DNA of 64,000 nt, from positions 124,001 through 188,000 of the forward strand of contig NZ_SDDX01000004.1 in assembly GCF_004115925.1 (NCBI RefSeq). The letters are read 5' to 3'. Below the pieces are notes generated by a model. The model worked only from the letters and a program-made list of their open reading frames with translations, searched no databases and was not told the origin of the DNA. The DNA is from Lelliottia nimipressuralis. Its GTDB lineage: Bacteria > Pseudomonadota > Gammaproteobacteria > Enterobacterales > Enterobacteriaceae. The translations under genes and the position numbers were made by a program. Numbering within the stretch: the stretch's first letter is position 1; each line of letters begins with the position of its first letter. Below are positions 47,058 to 55,755 of this stretch, piece by piece.

Positions 47058-47579
47058 ATGGCAGAGAAACGCAATATCTTTCTGGTTGGGCCTATGGGTG
47101 CCGGCAAAAGCACTATTGGGCGCCAGTTGGCTCAACAACTCAATATGGAATTTTACGATTCTGATCAAGAGATTGAGAAACGAACCGGAGCTGATGTGGG
47201 CTGGGTCTTCGATGTAGAAGGCGAAGAAGGTTTCCGTGACCGTGAAGAAAAAGTTATCAATGAACTTACGGAAAAACAGGGCATCGTGCTGGCAACGGGC
47301 GGTGGTTCTGTAAAATCTCGCGAAACTCGTAACCGTCTCTCCGCCCGCGGCGTTGTGGTCTATCTTGAGACGACCATCGAAAAACAGCTGGCACGGACGC
47401 AGCGCGATAAAAAGCGCCCGTTACTGCAAGTTGAAACGCCTCCACGTGAAGTTCTGGAAGCATTGGCCGGTGAGCGCAATCCACTGTACGAAGAGATTGC
47501 TGATGTAACCATTCGTACCGACGATCAGAGCGCTAAAGTGGTTGCAAACCAGATTATTCATATGCTGGAAAGCAACTGA
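47058..47579 (+). CDS. aroK: Shikimate kinase I AroK
   Basis: Phosphorylates shikimate in the chorismate pathway. It has 173 residues. P-loop GPMGAGKST at 11-19, shikimate-binding DSDQEIE and GFRDRE, GGGSV, and the lid RDKKRPLL are all present. I chose the start [11 protein letters not shown] (47058); the frame opens 18 codons earlier without similarity. It heads the aroK-aroB-damX-dam-rpe-gph-trpS superoperon. Confidence 0.98.
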   Translation: MAEKRNIFLVGPMGAGKSTIGRQLAQQLNMEFYDSDQEIEKRTGADVGWVFDVEGEEGFRDREEKVINELTEKQGIVLATGGGSVKSRETRNRLSARGVVVYLETTIEKQLARTQRDKKRPLLQVETPPREVLEALAGERNPLYEEIADVTIRTDDQSAKVVANQIIHMLESN

Positions 47580-47636
47580 TTCTGGCTTTATATACACTCG
47601 CCCACGGGTATAAGCATTTAAGGTGGATGTCGCGTC

Positions 47637-48725
47637 ATGGAGAGGATTACAGTTACTCTCGGGGAACGTAGTTACCCTATCACCATCGCGGCTGGCTTGT
47701 TTAACGATCCAGCTTCCTTCTTACCACTGAAAGCGGGTGATCAGGCAATGCTGGTCACCAACGAGACTCTGGCTCCGCTTTATCTCGACAAGATTCGTCA
47801 TCTGCTGGAACAGGCAGGCGTGAAGGTCGACAGTGTGATTCTGCCTGATGGCGAGCAGTATAAAAGCCTGGCGGTACTCGATACCGTCTTCACCGCATTA
47901 CTGCAAAAACCGCATGGTCGCGATACGACACTACTTGCCCTGGGCGGTGGTGTTGTTGGCGATCTGACGGGGTTTGCTGCGGCAAGTTATCAACGTGGTG
48001 TTCGTTTTATTCAAATTCCTACCACGTTACTCTCGCAAGTCGACTCCTCAGTTGGCGGCAAAACGGCCGTCAATCATCCGCTTGGCAAAAACATGATTGG
48101 CGCGTTCTACCAGCCTGCTTCGGTGGTGGTGGATCTCGACTGTCTGAAAACTCTGCCTAAACGCGAACTGGCGTCAGGCCTTGCTGAAGTGATCAAATAC
48201 GGCATTATTCTTGACGGTGAGTTCTTCACCTGGCTGGAAGAGAACATGGATGCGCTGCTTAACCTTGACGGTCAAGCGCTGGCGTATTGCATCCGCCGTT
48301 GTTGTGAGCTGAAAGCAGAAGTCGTTGCAGCGGACGAGCGGGAAACCGGCTTACGTGCTTTACTGAATCTGGGGCATACGTACGGTCACGCGATTGAAGC
48401 CGAAATGGGCTACGGTAACTGGCTTCATGGTGAAGCGGTTGCTGCAGGCATGGTAATGGCTGCTCGCACCTCCGAACGTCTGGGTCAGTTCACGAAAGAA
48501 GAGACTCAACGCATCATCACGCTGCTGGAGCGCGCGGATTTACCGGTGACGGGACCACGCGAGATGTCTTCGCAAGCGTATTTACCCCACATGATGCGTG
48601 ATAAAAAAGTATTGGCTGGCGAGATGCGTTTAGTCCTCCCGCTGGCAATAGGGAAGAGTGAAGTGCGCGGCGGAGTGTCGCACGAAGTGGTTCTTGGCGC
48701 GATTGCTGATTGCCAGCAGGCGTAA
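47637..48725 (+). CDS. aroB: 3-dehydroquinate synthase AroB
   Basis: Converts DAHP to 3-dehydroquinate, the second step of the shikimate pathway, using NAD+ and a divalent metal. It has 362 residues, as in E. coli. NAD-binding [13 protein letters not shown], the substrate loop [25 protein letters not shown], and metal ligands in [14 protein letters not shown] and [11 protein letters not shown] are present. It is 57 bases after aroK. Confidence 0.99.
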   Translation: MERITVTLGERSYPITIAAGLFNDPASFLPLKAGDQAMLVTNETLAPLYLDKIRHLLEQAGVKVDSVILPDGEQYKSLAVLDTVFTALLQKPHGRDTTLLALGGGVVGDLTGFAAASYQRGVRFIQIPTTLLSQVDSSVGGKTAVNHPLGKNMIGAFYQPASVVVDLDCLKTLPKRELASGLAEVIKYGIILDGEFFTWLEENMDALLNLDGQALAYCIRRCCELKAEVVAADERETGLRALLNLGHTYGHAIEAEMGYGNWLHGEAVAAGMVMAARTSERLGQFTKEETQRIITLLERADLPVTGPREMSSQAYLPHMMRDKKVLAGEMRLVLPLAIGKSEVRGGVSHEVVLGAIADCQQA

Positions 48726-48817
48726 CAACTAGAAAGGTCTGGCTACTGTTAAAGGTGGCTATTTAGATTCAGGTGCAATGCAACGTCGTAAGCATGAGCC
48801 TTTGAGTGGGGTGTTAA

Positions 48818-50104
48818 ATGGATGAATTCAAACCAGAAGACGAGCTGAAACCCGATCCCAGCGATCGTCGTACTGGTCGTTCTCGTCAATCTTCAGAACG
48901 TGATAACGAGCCGCAAATCAACTTTGACGATGTTGATTTGGATGCAGACGATCGTCGTCCGTCACGCAGCCGCAATGCGCGTGATGAGCGAGAAGAAGAA
49001 GAGGGTTATGAGTCCGAAGAAGATTCAATGGACGAAGAGCCTGTAGAGCGTCGCCCACGCAAACGTAAAGCGGCAGCCAAAAAACCGGCTTCCCGCCAGT
49101 ACATCATGATGGGCCTTGGCGTGTTTGTCCTGCTGCTGCTGATTATCGGCATCGGCTCCGCGCTGAAAGCACCGTCAACGGATTCCACTGAGCAGACGCC
49201 TTCTGCCGAAAAGAGCATTAATCTTTCGGGGAATGACACTGCCGATCAGGCCAATGGTGCGCAGCCTGCGCCTGGCACAACATCTGCTGAGCAGACTGCA
49301 ACTGCAAATGCGACGCAGGATGTTTCTCTGCCGCCTGTCTCCTCAACGCCAACTCAGGGTCAAACGCCTGCTACGCCAGAAGGCCAGCAGCGTGTAGAAG
49401 TTCAGGGCGATCTGAATAACGCACTGACCCAACCGCAGAGTCAGGATCAGGTGAACAACGTAGTGGCTAACTCTACGCTGCCAACCGAGCCTGCGACGGT
49501 AGCACCGATTCGTGGTGGCGCGGCTCAACCGCAAACCGCAGCAACGGAAACCAAACCGCGTCAGACTCAGACCCAGGCTGCGCCTCGACCAGAGCGCAAA
49601 CAGGCTGTCATTGAGCCGAAGCGTGAAACCAAACCGCAGACGGTTGCGAAAGCGCCAGAAGCGAAACCTGTTGCACAGCCTAAGCAGACCGAAACCGCAG
49701 CTGTGAAAGCGCCTGCTGCGACAACGACTGCACCGAAGGCCACGACCTCAACGCCAGCAGCCACGCCTGCGCCAGCCGCGACGGCAACGGCCAGCGCTGC
49801 AGCCACGGGTAAATCTACGGGCAACGTGGGTTCGCTGAAATCAGCGCCTTCCAGCAACTACACGCTTCAGTTGAGCAGCTCTTCCAGCTACGACAATCTG
49901 AACGGCTGGGCGAAGAAATCGAATCTGAAAAACTATGTGGTTTATCAGACGACCCGCAACGGACAACCCTGGTATGTGCTGGTGAGCGGTGTGTACGCGT
50001 CTAAAGACGAAGCGAAACGCGCAGTCTCCGCGTTACCTGCGGATGTTCAGGCGAAAAACCCGTGGGCGAAACCGATTCATCAGGTTCAGGCTGATTTGAA
50101 GTAA
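48818..50104 (+). CDS. damX: Septal ring protein DamX (SPOR domain)
   Basis: Inner-membrane division protein that localises to the septum. It has 428 residues. The acidic cytoplasmic N-terminus (1-94) is followed by one TM segment (about 95-116), a long low-complexity periplasmic linker rich in Gln, Thr, Pro and Ala (about 120-340), and a C-terminal SPOR domain (about 345-425, [20 protein letters not shown]) that binds denuded peptidoglycan. It lies between aroB and dam. Confidence 0.98.
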   Translation: MDEFKPEDELKPDPSDRRTGRSRQSSERDNEPQINFDDVDLDADDRRPSRSRNARDEREEEEGYESEEDSMDEEPVERRPRKRKAAAKKPASRQYIMMGLGVFVLLLLIIGIGSALKAPSTDSTEQTPSAEKSINLSGNDTADQANGAQPAPGTTSAEQTATANATQDVSLPPVSSTPTQGQTPATPEGQQRVEVQGDLNNALTQPQSQDQVNNVVANSTLPTEPATVAPIRGGAAQPQTAATETKPRQTQTQAAPRPERKQAVIEPKRETKPQTVAKAPEAKPVAQPKQTETAAVKAPAATTTAPKATTSTPAATPAPAATATASAAATGKSTGNVGSLKSAPSSNYTLQLSSSSSYDNLNGWAKKSNLKNYVVYQTTRNGQPWYVLVSGVYASKDEAKRAVSALPADVQAKNPWAKPIHQVQADLK

Positions 50105-50171
50105 TGGTTAAAGCGCAGGATGCTGTCGGAGCTTTTTCCACAGCCGGAGAAGGTGTAATTAGTTAGTCAGC

Positions 50172-50987
50172 ATGAAAAAAAATCGCGCTTTTCTAAAATG
50201 GGCAGGGGGGAAATACCCCCTGCTCGACGATATTAATAAACATCTGCCGAAAGGCGAGTGTCTTATCGAGCCCTTCGTGGGTGCCGGGTCGGTGTTCCTG
50301 AACACCGACTTTTCTCGCTATATCCTTGCGGATATAAACAGCGATCTCATTACCCTCTACAACATCGTTAAAACTCAGACAGATGAGTATATCGATGCGG
50401 CGCGTCAACTCTTTACCCCAGAGAACAACAACCCGGACGCCTACTATCAGTACCGCGCCGAGTTCAACCAGAGCACGGATGCGTTCCGTCGCGCGCAGTT
50501 GTTCTTGTATCTGAACCGTCATGGCTACAATGGCCTGTGCCGGTACAACCTGAAGGGTGAATTTAACGTGCCGTTTGGCCGCTACAAGCGTCCCTACTTC
50601 CCGCTGGCCGAGCTGCAGCATTTTGCCGAAAAGGCACAGAAAGCGGAGTTCCATTGCATCTCGTATGAAGAGTGTATGGAAATGGCGAACGCGGACTCCG
50701 TGGTTTATTGCGATCCGCCTTACGCCCCGCTCTCGGCCACGGCGAATTTTACCGCCTATCACACCAACAGCTTCAGCCCGAAAGAGCAGGCTCATCTGGC
50801 TGAAATGGCGGAAAAGCTGGTCAGTAAGCAAATCACGGTGTTAATTTCGAACCATGACACGCCTGATACTCGCGAGTGGTACAAAGCGGCGAACGATCGT
50901 ATTCAGCTTAAAGTGCGGCGCAGTATCAGCAGCAACGGTGGCACACGTAAAAAGGTGGACGAACTGCTGGCTCTTTATCGACCCTGA
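50172..50987 (+). CDS. dam: DNA adenine methyltransferase Dam
   Basis: Methylates adenine in GATC; acts in mismatch-repair strand choice, replication timing and gene control. It has 271 residues (E. coli 278; the tail is shorter). SAM-binding FLKWAGGKYPLL and EPFVGAGSVFLN lie at the N-terminus; the catalytic motif IV DPPY is in VVYCDPPYAPLSATANFTAY. The last residues, RKKVDELLALYRP, end seven short of the E. coli protein. Confidence 0.98.
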   Translation: MKKNRAFLKWAGGKYPLLDDINKHLPKGECLIEPFVGAGSVFLNTDFSRYILADINSDLITLYNIVKTQTDEYIDAARQLFTPENNNPDAYYQYRAEFNQSTDAFRRAQLFLYLNRHGYNGLCRYNLKGEFNVPFGRYKRPYFPLAELQHFAEKAQKAEFHCISYEECMEMANADSVVYCDPPYAPLSATANFTAYHTNSFSPKEQAHLAEMAEKLVSKQITVLISNHDTPDTREWYKAANDRIQLKVRRSISSNGGTRKKVDELLALYRP

Positions 50988-51028
50988 GCCGTTTCGCCCG
51001 CCGGTAACTACATTTCAAGGAGATGCGG

Positions 51029-51706
51029 ATGAAACAGTTTTTGATTGCTCCCTCAATTCTGTCAGCCGATTTCGCCCGCCTGGGTGAAGATACGGCCAAC
51101 GCCTTAGCCGCCGGTGCGGATGTGGTCCATTTCGACGTTATGGACAACCACTACGTGCCGAACCTGACCATTGGCCCGATGGTTCTGAAAGCGCTGCGTA
51201 ACTACGGCATCACCGCCCCGATTGACGTTCACCTGATGGTGAAACCGGTCGATCGCATTGTGCCGGATTTTGCCGCCGCAGGGGCCAGCATCATTACCTT
51301 CCATCCCGAAGCCTCCGAGCATGTCGATCGCACGCTGCAGCTGATTAAAGAAAACGGCTGCAAAGCGGGCCTGGTGTTTAACCCGGCAACCCCGCTCAGC
51401 TACCTTGATTACGTCATGGATAAGCTGGATGTGATCCTGCTGATGTCCGTTAACCCAGGCTTTGGCGGCCAGTCCTTTATCCCGCAAACGCTGGATAAAC
51501 TGCGCGAAGTGCGCCGTCGTATTGATGAGTCTGGCTATGATATCCGCCTGGAAGTGGACGGCGGCGTGAAGGTCAACAACATCGGCGAAATCGCGGCGGC
51601 GGGTGCGGATATGTTCGTTGCCGGCTCGGCGATTTTCGACCAACCGGATTACAAAAAAGTCATTGAAGAAATGCGCGCTGAACTGGCAAAGGTAAGTCAT
51701 GGATAA
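51029..51706 (+). CDS. rpe: Ribulose-phosphate 3-epimerase Rpe
   Basis: Interconverts ribulose-5-phosphate and xylulose-5-phosphate in the pentose phosphate pathway. It has 225 residues. TIM-barrel motifs: [32 protein letters not shown] (metal ligands), [14 protein letters not shown], and [17 protein letters not shown] at 51017-51022 sits directly against an ATG at 51023 but 6 bases before 51029, so the second ATG is the start. Overlaps gph by 8 bases. Confidence 0.98.
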   Translation: MKQFLIAPSILSADFARLGEDTANALAAGADVVHFDVMDNHYVPNLTIGPMVLKALRNYGITAPIDVHLMVKPVDRIVPDFAAAGASIITFHPEASEHVDRTLQLIKENGCKAGLVFNPATPLSYLDYVMDKLDVILLMSVNPGFGGQSFIPQTLDKLREVRRRIDESGYDIRLEVDGGVKVNNIGEIAAAGADMFVAGSAIFDQPDYKKVIEEMRAELAKVSHG

Positions 51707-52460
51707 GTTGAAGGCAATTCGGGGCGTCGCGTTCGACCTCGATGGCACGCTGGTCGACAGCGCACCAGGTTTAACCAGCGCCGTGGATCAGGCGCTCTAT
51801 GCGCTCGAGCTGCCGATGGCAGGCGAAGATCGCGTAGTAACCTGGATCGGTAACGGCGCAGACGTGCTGATGGAACGTGCCCTGACATGGGCGCGCCAGG
51901 AGCGTGCGATTCAGCGTGCCGCGCAGGGTAAACCCGGCGTTGATCACTCGGATATCCCCCAAGACGAACAGTTACGCGTCCTGCGTAAACTCTTCAATCG
52001 TTACTATGAAGAGACGGTGGAAGAGGGCAGCTTCCTGTTCCCGGACGTGGTGGAAACCCTTAGCGCGCTGCATTCTAACGGCCTGCCGCTGGCGCTGGTG
52101 ACCAACAAGCCGACGCCGTTTGTCGCTCCGCTGCTTGAAGCGCTGGGCATCGCGAAGTATTTCTCCGTGATCGTCGGCGGTGATGACGTACAAAACAAAA
52201 AGCCACATCCTGAGCCGATATTACTGGTGGCAGGAAAACTGTCGTTATCGCCTGAACAGCTGCTCTTTGTCGGCGATTCGCGCAATGATATTCTGGCGGC
52301 CAAATCGGCAGGATCCCCCTCTGTCGGCCTAACCTATGGCTACAACTACGGTGAAGCCATTACGCTGAGTGAGCCGGACGTGGTGTTCGATCACTTCAAA
52401 GATTTACTGCCCGCACTCGGGCTTTCACACAGTGAACATCAGGAATCGAAAAATGACTAA
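51699..52460 (+). CDS. gph: Phosphoglycolate phosphatase Gph
   Basis: HAD hydrolase that removes 2-phosphoglycolate formed during repair of 3'-phosphoglycolate DNA ends. It has 253 residues (E. coli 252). Motif I is [13 protein letters not shown], motif II LVTNKPT, Lys in NKKPHPEP, and motif [14 protein letters not shown]. Its start overlaps rpe by 8 bases and its stop overlaps trpS by 8 bases. Confidence 0.98.
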   Translation: MDKLKAIRGVAFDLDGTLVDSAPGLTSAVDQALYALELPMAGEDRVVTWIGNGADVLMERALTWARQERAIQRAAQGKPGVDHSDIPQDEQLRVLRKLFNRYYEETVEEGSFLFPDVVETLSALHSNGLPLALVTNKPTPFVAPLLEALGIAKYFSVIVGGDDVQNKKPHPEPILLVAGKLSLSPEQLLFVGDSRNDILAAKSAGSPSVGLTYGYNYGEAITLSEPDVVFDHFKDLLPALGLSHSEHQESKND

Positions 52461-53457
52461 GCCCATCGTATTTAGTGGCGCACAGCCTTCAGGTGAATTG
52501 ACCATTGGTAACTACATGGGTGCGTTACGTCAGTGGGTCAACATGCAGGATGATTATCACTGCATCTACTGCATCGTGGATTTACACGCGATTACCGCGC
52601 GTCAGGATCCAGAAAAACTGCGTAAAGCGACGCTGGATACGCTGGCGATGTACCTGGCCTGTGGCATCGATCCTGAGAAAAGCACCATCTTCGTGCAGTC
52701 TCACGTGCCAGAACACGCACAGCTCGGCTGGGCGCTGAACTGCTACACCTATTTCGGTGAACTGAGCCGCATGACCCAGTTCAAAGACAAATCTGCGCGC
52801 TACTCCGAAAACATTAACGCCGGTCTGTTTGACTATCCGGTGCTGATGGCAGCAGATATTCTGCTGTACCAGACTAACCAGGTCCCGGTCGGTGAAGACC
52901 AGAAACAGCATCTGGAGCTTAGCCGTGATATCGCCCAGCGCTTCAATGCCATTTATGGTGATGTCTTCAAAGTACCAGAGCCGTTCATTCCGAAATCCGG
53001 CGCGCGCGTGATGTCTCTGCTTGAGCCGACCAAGAAGATGTCCAAGTCCGACGATAACCGCAATAACGTGATCGGCCTGCTGGAAGATCCGAAAGCGGTG
53101 GTTAAGAAGCTTAAGCGTGCAGTGACCGACTCCGACGAGCCGCCTGTTGTTCGCTACGACGTGCAGAACAAAGCGGGCGTATCAAACCTGCTGGATATTC
53201 TCTCCGGGGTGACCGGTCAGAGCATCCCTGAGCTTGAGCAGCATTTCGAAGGCAAAATGTATGGTCACCTGAAAGGGGAAGTGGCTGAGGCGGTTTCCGG
53301 CATGCTGACTGACCTGCAGGAGCGTTATCACCGTTTCCGCAACGACGAAGCGTTCCTGAACAACGTGATGCGCGACGGTGCTGACAAAGCCAGCGCCCGT
53401 GCGTCTGAAACCCTGAAAGCGGTGTATGACGCGATTGGGTTTGTGGGTAAGCCGTAA
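52453..53457 (+). CDS. trpS: Tryptophanyl-tRNA synthetase TrpS
   Basis: Class I aminoacyl-tRNA synthetase that charges tRNA-Trp. It has 334 residues. The HIGH-type site appears as [11 protein letters not shown] near residues 13-23 and KMSKS as [13 protein letters not shown] near 195. The family start [11 protein letters not shown] is at 52453, inside the gph end; the frame is open 28 codons upstream without similarity. Last gene of the aroK-trpS unit. Confidence 0.99.
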   Translation: MTKPIVFSGAQPSGELTIGNYMGALRQWVNMQDDYHCIYCIVDLHAITARQDPEKLRKATLDTLAMYLACGIDPEKSTIFVQSHVPEHAQLGWALNCYTYFGELSRMTQFKDKSARYSENINAGLFDYPVLMAADILLYQTNQVPVGEDQKQHLELSRDIAQRFNAIYGDVFKVPEPFIPKSGARVMSLLEPTKKMSKSDDNRNNVIGLLEDPKAVVKKLKRAVTDSDEPPVVRYDVQNKAGVSNLLDILSGVTGQSIPELEQHFEGKMYGHLKGEVAEAVSGMLTDLQERYHRFRNDEAFLNNVMRDGADKASARASETLKAVYDAIGFVGKP

Positions 53458-53461
53458 GCCG

Positions 53462-53517
53462 TTGCCGGGTGGTTTGACGTAGACCGGGAAAGCGCGAGCG
53501 CTACCCGGCGAAGCAAC
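53462..53517. repeat. REP-type inverted repeat after trpS
   Basis: TTGCCGGGTGGT and a downstream GCTACCCGGCGAAGCAA bracket a further CCGGGAAAGCGCGAGC segment. It starts 5 bases after the trpS stop. Same repeat family as at 22595, 33591 and 40705. Confidence 0.75.
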
Positions 53518-53531
53518 CGCTCTGCACCCAT

Positions 53532-53560
53532 AAAAAAACCGGGATATTCCCGGTTTTTTT
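53532..53560. terminator. Bidirectional terminator between trpS and yhfL
   Basis: Seven A residues, stem CCGGGA / TCCCGG with a TAT loop, then seven T residues. It is symmetric and so serves both converging transcripts. Confidence 0.93.
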
Positions 53561-53575
53561 GTGCCTGAAAAAGAC

Positions 53576-53749
53576 TTACGGCTGTTCTGCCGCCGGGCCG
53601 CAGCCGCCGATCATTTTCGAAATCGAGATCGCAGGGTGCAGGAAGTAATCATAGCCGCAGTTGTTTTTGGTGTTTTGTACGTGACCCGTACACGCCGTCA
53701 GGGTAGATAACAAGCCAACTAACACAGCCGCTTTTGCCAGTTTAAACAT
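53576..53749 (-). CDS. yhfL: Small lipoprotein YhfL
   Basis: A 57-residue lipoprotein. The lipobox is LTAC with the lipidated cysteine at residue 20, after the hydrophobic stretch LAKAAVLVGLLST. The rest contains NNCGYDYFLHPAISISKMIGGCGP, which matches my recollection of the E. coli YhfL sequence closely. Function unknown. It sits between trpS and cysG; in E. coli the frl and yhf gene blocks lie between trpS and yhfL. Confidence 0.9.
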   Translation of the reverse strand: MFKLAKAAVLVGLLSTLTACTGHVQNTKNNCGYDYFLHPAISISKMIGGCGPAAEQP

Positions 53750-53850
53750 ACACTTTCCTTGTAATGGAGCCGTACTTTTGGATGTAAAATGAGGGAATTA
53801 ATGTAAAAGATTCCATTTCGCAGGCGGTATGTTATCGGCAGGTGCCAGGC

Positions 53851-53878
53851 GGGAGTAGTCCGGTTAAAGACTACTCCC
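53851..53878 (-). terminator. Hairpin after cysG
   Basis: A perfect 10-bp stem, GGGAGTAGTC and GACTACTCCC, with an 8-base loop lies about 25 bases beyond the cysG stop. No U-tract is seen on the cysG strand. Confidence 0.6.
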
Positions 53879-53902
53879 TGAAGTGTGAATATGCGGGGGT
53901 GA

Positions 53903-55276
53903 TTAATGGTTAGAGAACCAGTTCAGCTTTTCGCGCAGTTCGACCACGCGGCCGACAACGATCAGCGCCGGGCTTTCCACCTGCTGCGCCAGTTCACCCA
54001 GTTGAGTCAGAACGCCGCTCACCACGCGTTGCGTAATGGCAGTACCGTTTTCCACCAGCGCCACCGGCATATCCTCCGGCATACCGTGTTCCAGCAGTTT
54101 TTCCTGAATAGTGGCCGCCTGGTTTAGCCCCATGTAGAACACCAGCGTCTGTTTCTCTGCGGCCAGGTTATGCCAGTCCAGCTCGCTGCCAGTTTTCAGG
54201 TGGCCCGTCACCAGGCGCACGCTCTGGGCGTAATCGCGATGAGTCAGCGGAATACCGGAGTAGGCCGAGCAGCCAGACGCTGCCGTAATTCCCGGTACAA
54301 CCGAGAACGGAATACCCGCATTGCAGAGCGTTTCTAGCTCTTCACCGCCGCGGCCAAAGATAAACGGATCGCCGCCCTTCAGGCGCACCACGCGTTTTCC
54401 TTTTTGCGCTTCGCGCAGCAGAATCTGGTTAATCTCTTCCTGCGGCACGCAGTGATACCCGGCGCGTTTACCCACGAATACCCGGTCAGCGTCGCGGCGC
54501 ACCAGATTCATGATGTCATCAGAGACCAGACGATCGTAAACCACGATATCCGCCTGCTGGATCTGCTGCAGCCCTTTCAGGGTCAATAGCCCCGCGTCAC
54601 CCGGCCCTGCGCCAACCAGCACCACTTCACCGCGATGGTCCAGCGGCTCGGTCAGCAGGCGTTCGGTGGTCTCGGTAATGGCTTTCTGATCCTGATTCGC
54701 CAGCGACTGCGCCAGGCGATCGTTTACAAAGAATTTTTCCCAGAAGCGACGGCGCTCGCCAACGGTGGCGAAGGTTTTCTTCACTCGCGAGCGGAGTTGC
54801 CCCGCGTAGTGCGCCACCTGACCAAGATGCTGAGGCAGTATCGCTTCCAGTTTCTCACGCAGCAAACGCGCCAGCACCGGAGAGGTGCCGCCGGACGACA
54901 CCGCCACCATCAGCGGCGAGCGGTCGATAATCGACGGCATAATAAAACTGGCTTCTTTTGGCGCGTCGACCACATTGCAGAAAATACGGCGGGTTTCACA
55001 GGCGTCGCTGACGCGCTGGTTCACTTCGTCGTTATCTGTAGCGGCAATGGTCAGCCAGCAGGTGTCGAGCAGCGCTTCGTCGAATTCGCCTTCGACCAGT
55101 GTCAGCATGCCTTCCTGCGCCCATACGTTAAACTGCGGGTCAAAGGCGAGGGCATTCACCGTCAGTCGGGCACCCGCTTCTAACAGGAGACGCGCTTTGC
55201 GTTCAGCGACATCGCCACCGCCCACCAGCAGGCAGTCGCGATGGCGTAATTGACAGAAAATCGGCAGGTGATCCAC
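53903..55276 (-). CDS. cysG: Siroheme synthase CysG
   Basis: Trifunctional enzyme that makes siroheme from uroporphyrinogen III: C-terminal SAM methyltransferase, then N-terminal precorrin-2 dehydrogenase/ferrochelatase. It has 457 residues from the GTG at 55276 ([10 protein letters not shown] in frame; AGAGGT precedes it). NAD-binding [19 protein letters not shown] lies near 15-33 and the methyltransferase [14 protein letters not shown] near 220. It supplies siroheme to NirB and to sulfite reductase. In E. coli it follows nirC; here it follows nirD directly. Confidence 0.98.
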   Translation of the reverse strand: MDHLPIFCQLRHRDCLLVGGGDVAERKARLLLEAGARLTVNALAFDPQFNVWAQEGMLTLVEGEFDEALLDTCWLTIAATDNDEVNQRVSDACETRRIFCNVVDAPKEASFIMPSIIDRSPLMVAVSSGGTSPVLARLLREKLEAILPQHLGQVAHYAGQLRSRVKKTFATVGERRRFWEKFFVNDRLAQSLANQDQKAITETTERLLTEPLDHRGEVVLVGAGPGDAGLLTLKGLQQIQQADIVVYDRLVSDDIMNLVRRDADRVFVGKRAGYHCVPQEEINQILLREAQKGKRVVRLKGGDPFIFGRGGEELETLCNAGIPFSVVPGITAASGCSAYSGIPLTHRDYAQSVRLVTGHLKTGSELDWHNLAAEKQTLVFYMGLNQAATIQEKLLEHGMPEDMPVALVENGTAITQRVVSGVLTQLGELAQQVESPALIVVGRVVELREKLNWFSNH

Positions 55277-55400
55277 GACATTACCTCTTAAGAGTGGGCT
55301 TTCGCCTGAACAGTTGCGATGGTTTACGGAGTCGGATGCTCCGCTTTGCGAGTAGCATACCCGTAACGACAAGCGTCATACAGAAAACATGTGAAACGCA

Positions 55401-55421
55401 CGGGAGGCATTGCGCCTCCCG
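55401..55421 (-). terminator. Hairpin after nirD
   Basis: Arms CGGGAGGC and GCCTCCCG flank a short loop just past the nirD stop. The U-tract is absent, so this may instead stabilise the nirBD mRNA end or attenuate read-through into cysG. Confidence 0.45.
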
Positions 55422-55428
55422 TTCTGGT

Positions 55429-55755
55429 TTAGCCTTTCAGCTGCACATTGCCGTCTTTAACGCGGACGTCGTAGTGCTTCACAGAGTGACTTTCATCTTC
55501 CATACAGTGCCCGTCCGTTAAGCGGAAACGCTGTTTTTTCAGCGGGCTGGCGACCCACAGCTCGCCCTGGTGTTCAGCAATCAGGCCGCGAGACAACACG
55601 CTGGCCTCAAAGAACGGATCGATATTGCTGATCGCGAAGAGCTGTTCATCGTGGCGCGGGCGGAAGATCGCCACATGCTCGTTGCCCAGCAGCGCACAGA
55701 CGCCGGTTGCCGGAATGATGTCGTCGATTTTGCAGATGTTTACCCACTGGCTCAT
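55429..55755 (-). CDS. nirD: Nitrite reductase (NADH) small subunit NirD
   Basis: Rieske-like small subunit of the cytoplasmic NADH-dependent nitrite reductase. It has 108 residues, as in E. coli. The family sequence is clear (WVNICKIDDIIPATGVCALLGNEHVAIFRP; ISNIDPFFEASVLSRGLIAEHQGELWVASPLKKQRF). As in other NirD proteins, the Rieske Cys/His ligands are not conserved. Its ATG overlaps the nirB stop by 4 bases. Confidence 0.98.
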   Translation of the reverse strand: MSQWVNICKIDDIIPATGVCALLGNEHVAIFRPRHDEQLFAISNIDPFFEASVLSRGLIAEHQGELWVASPLKKQRFRLTDGHCMEDESHSVKHYDVRVKDGNVQLKG

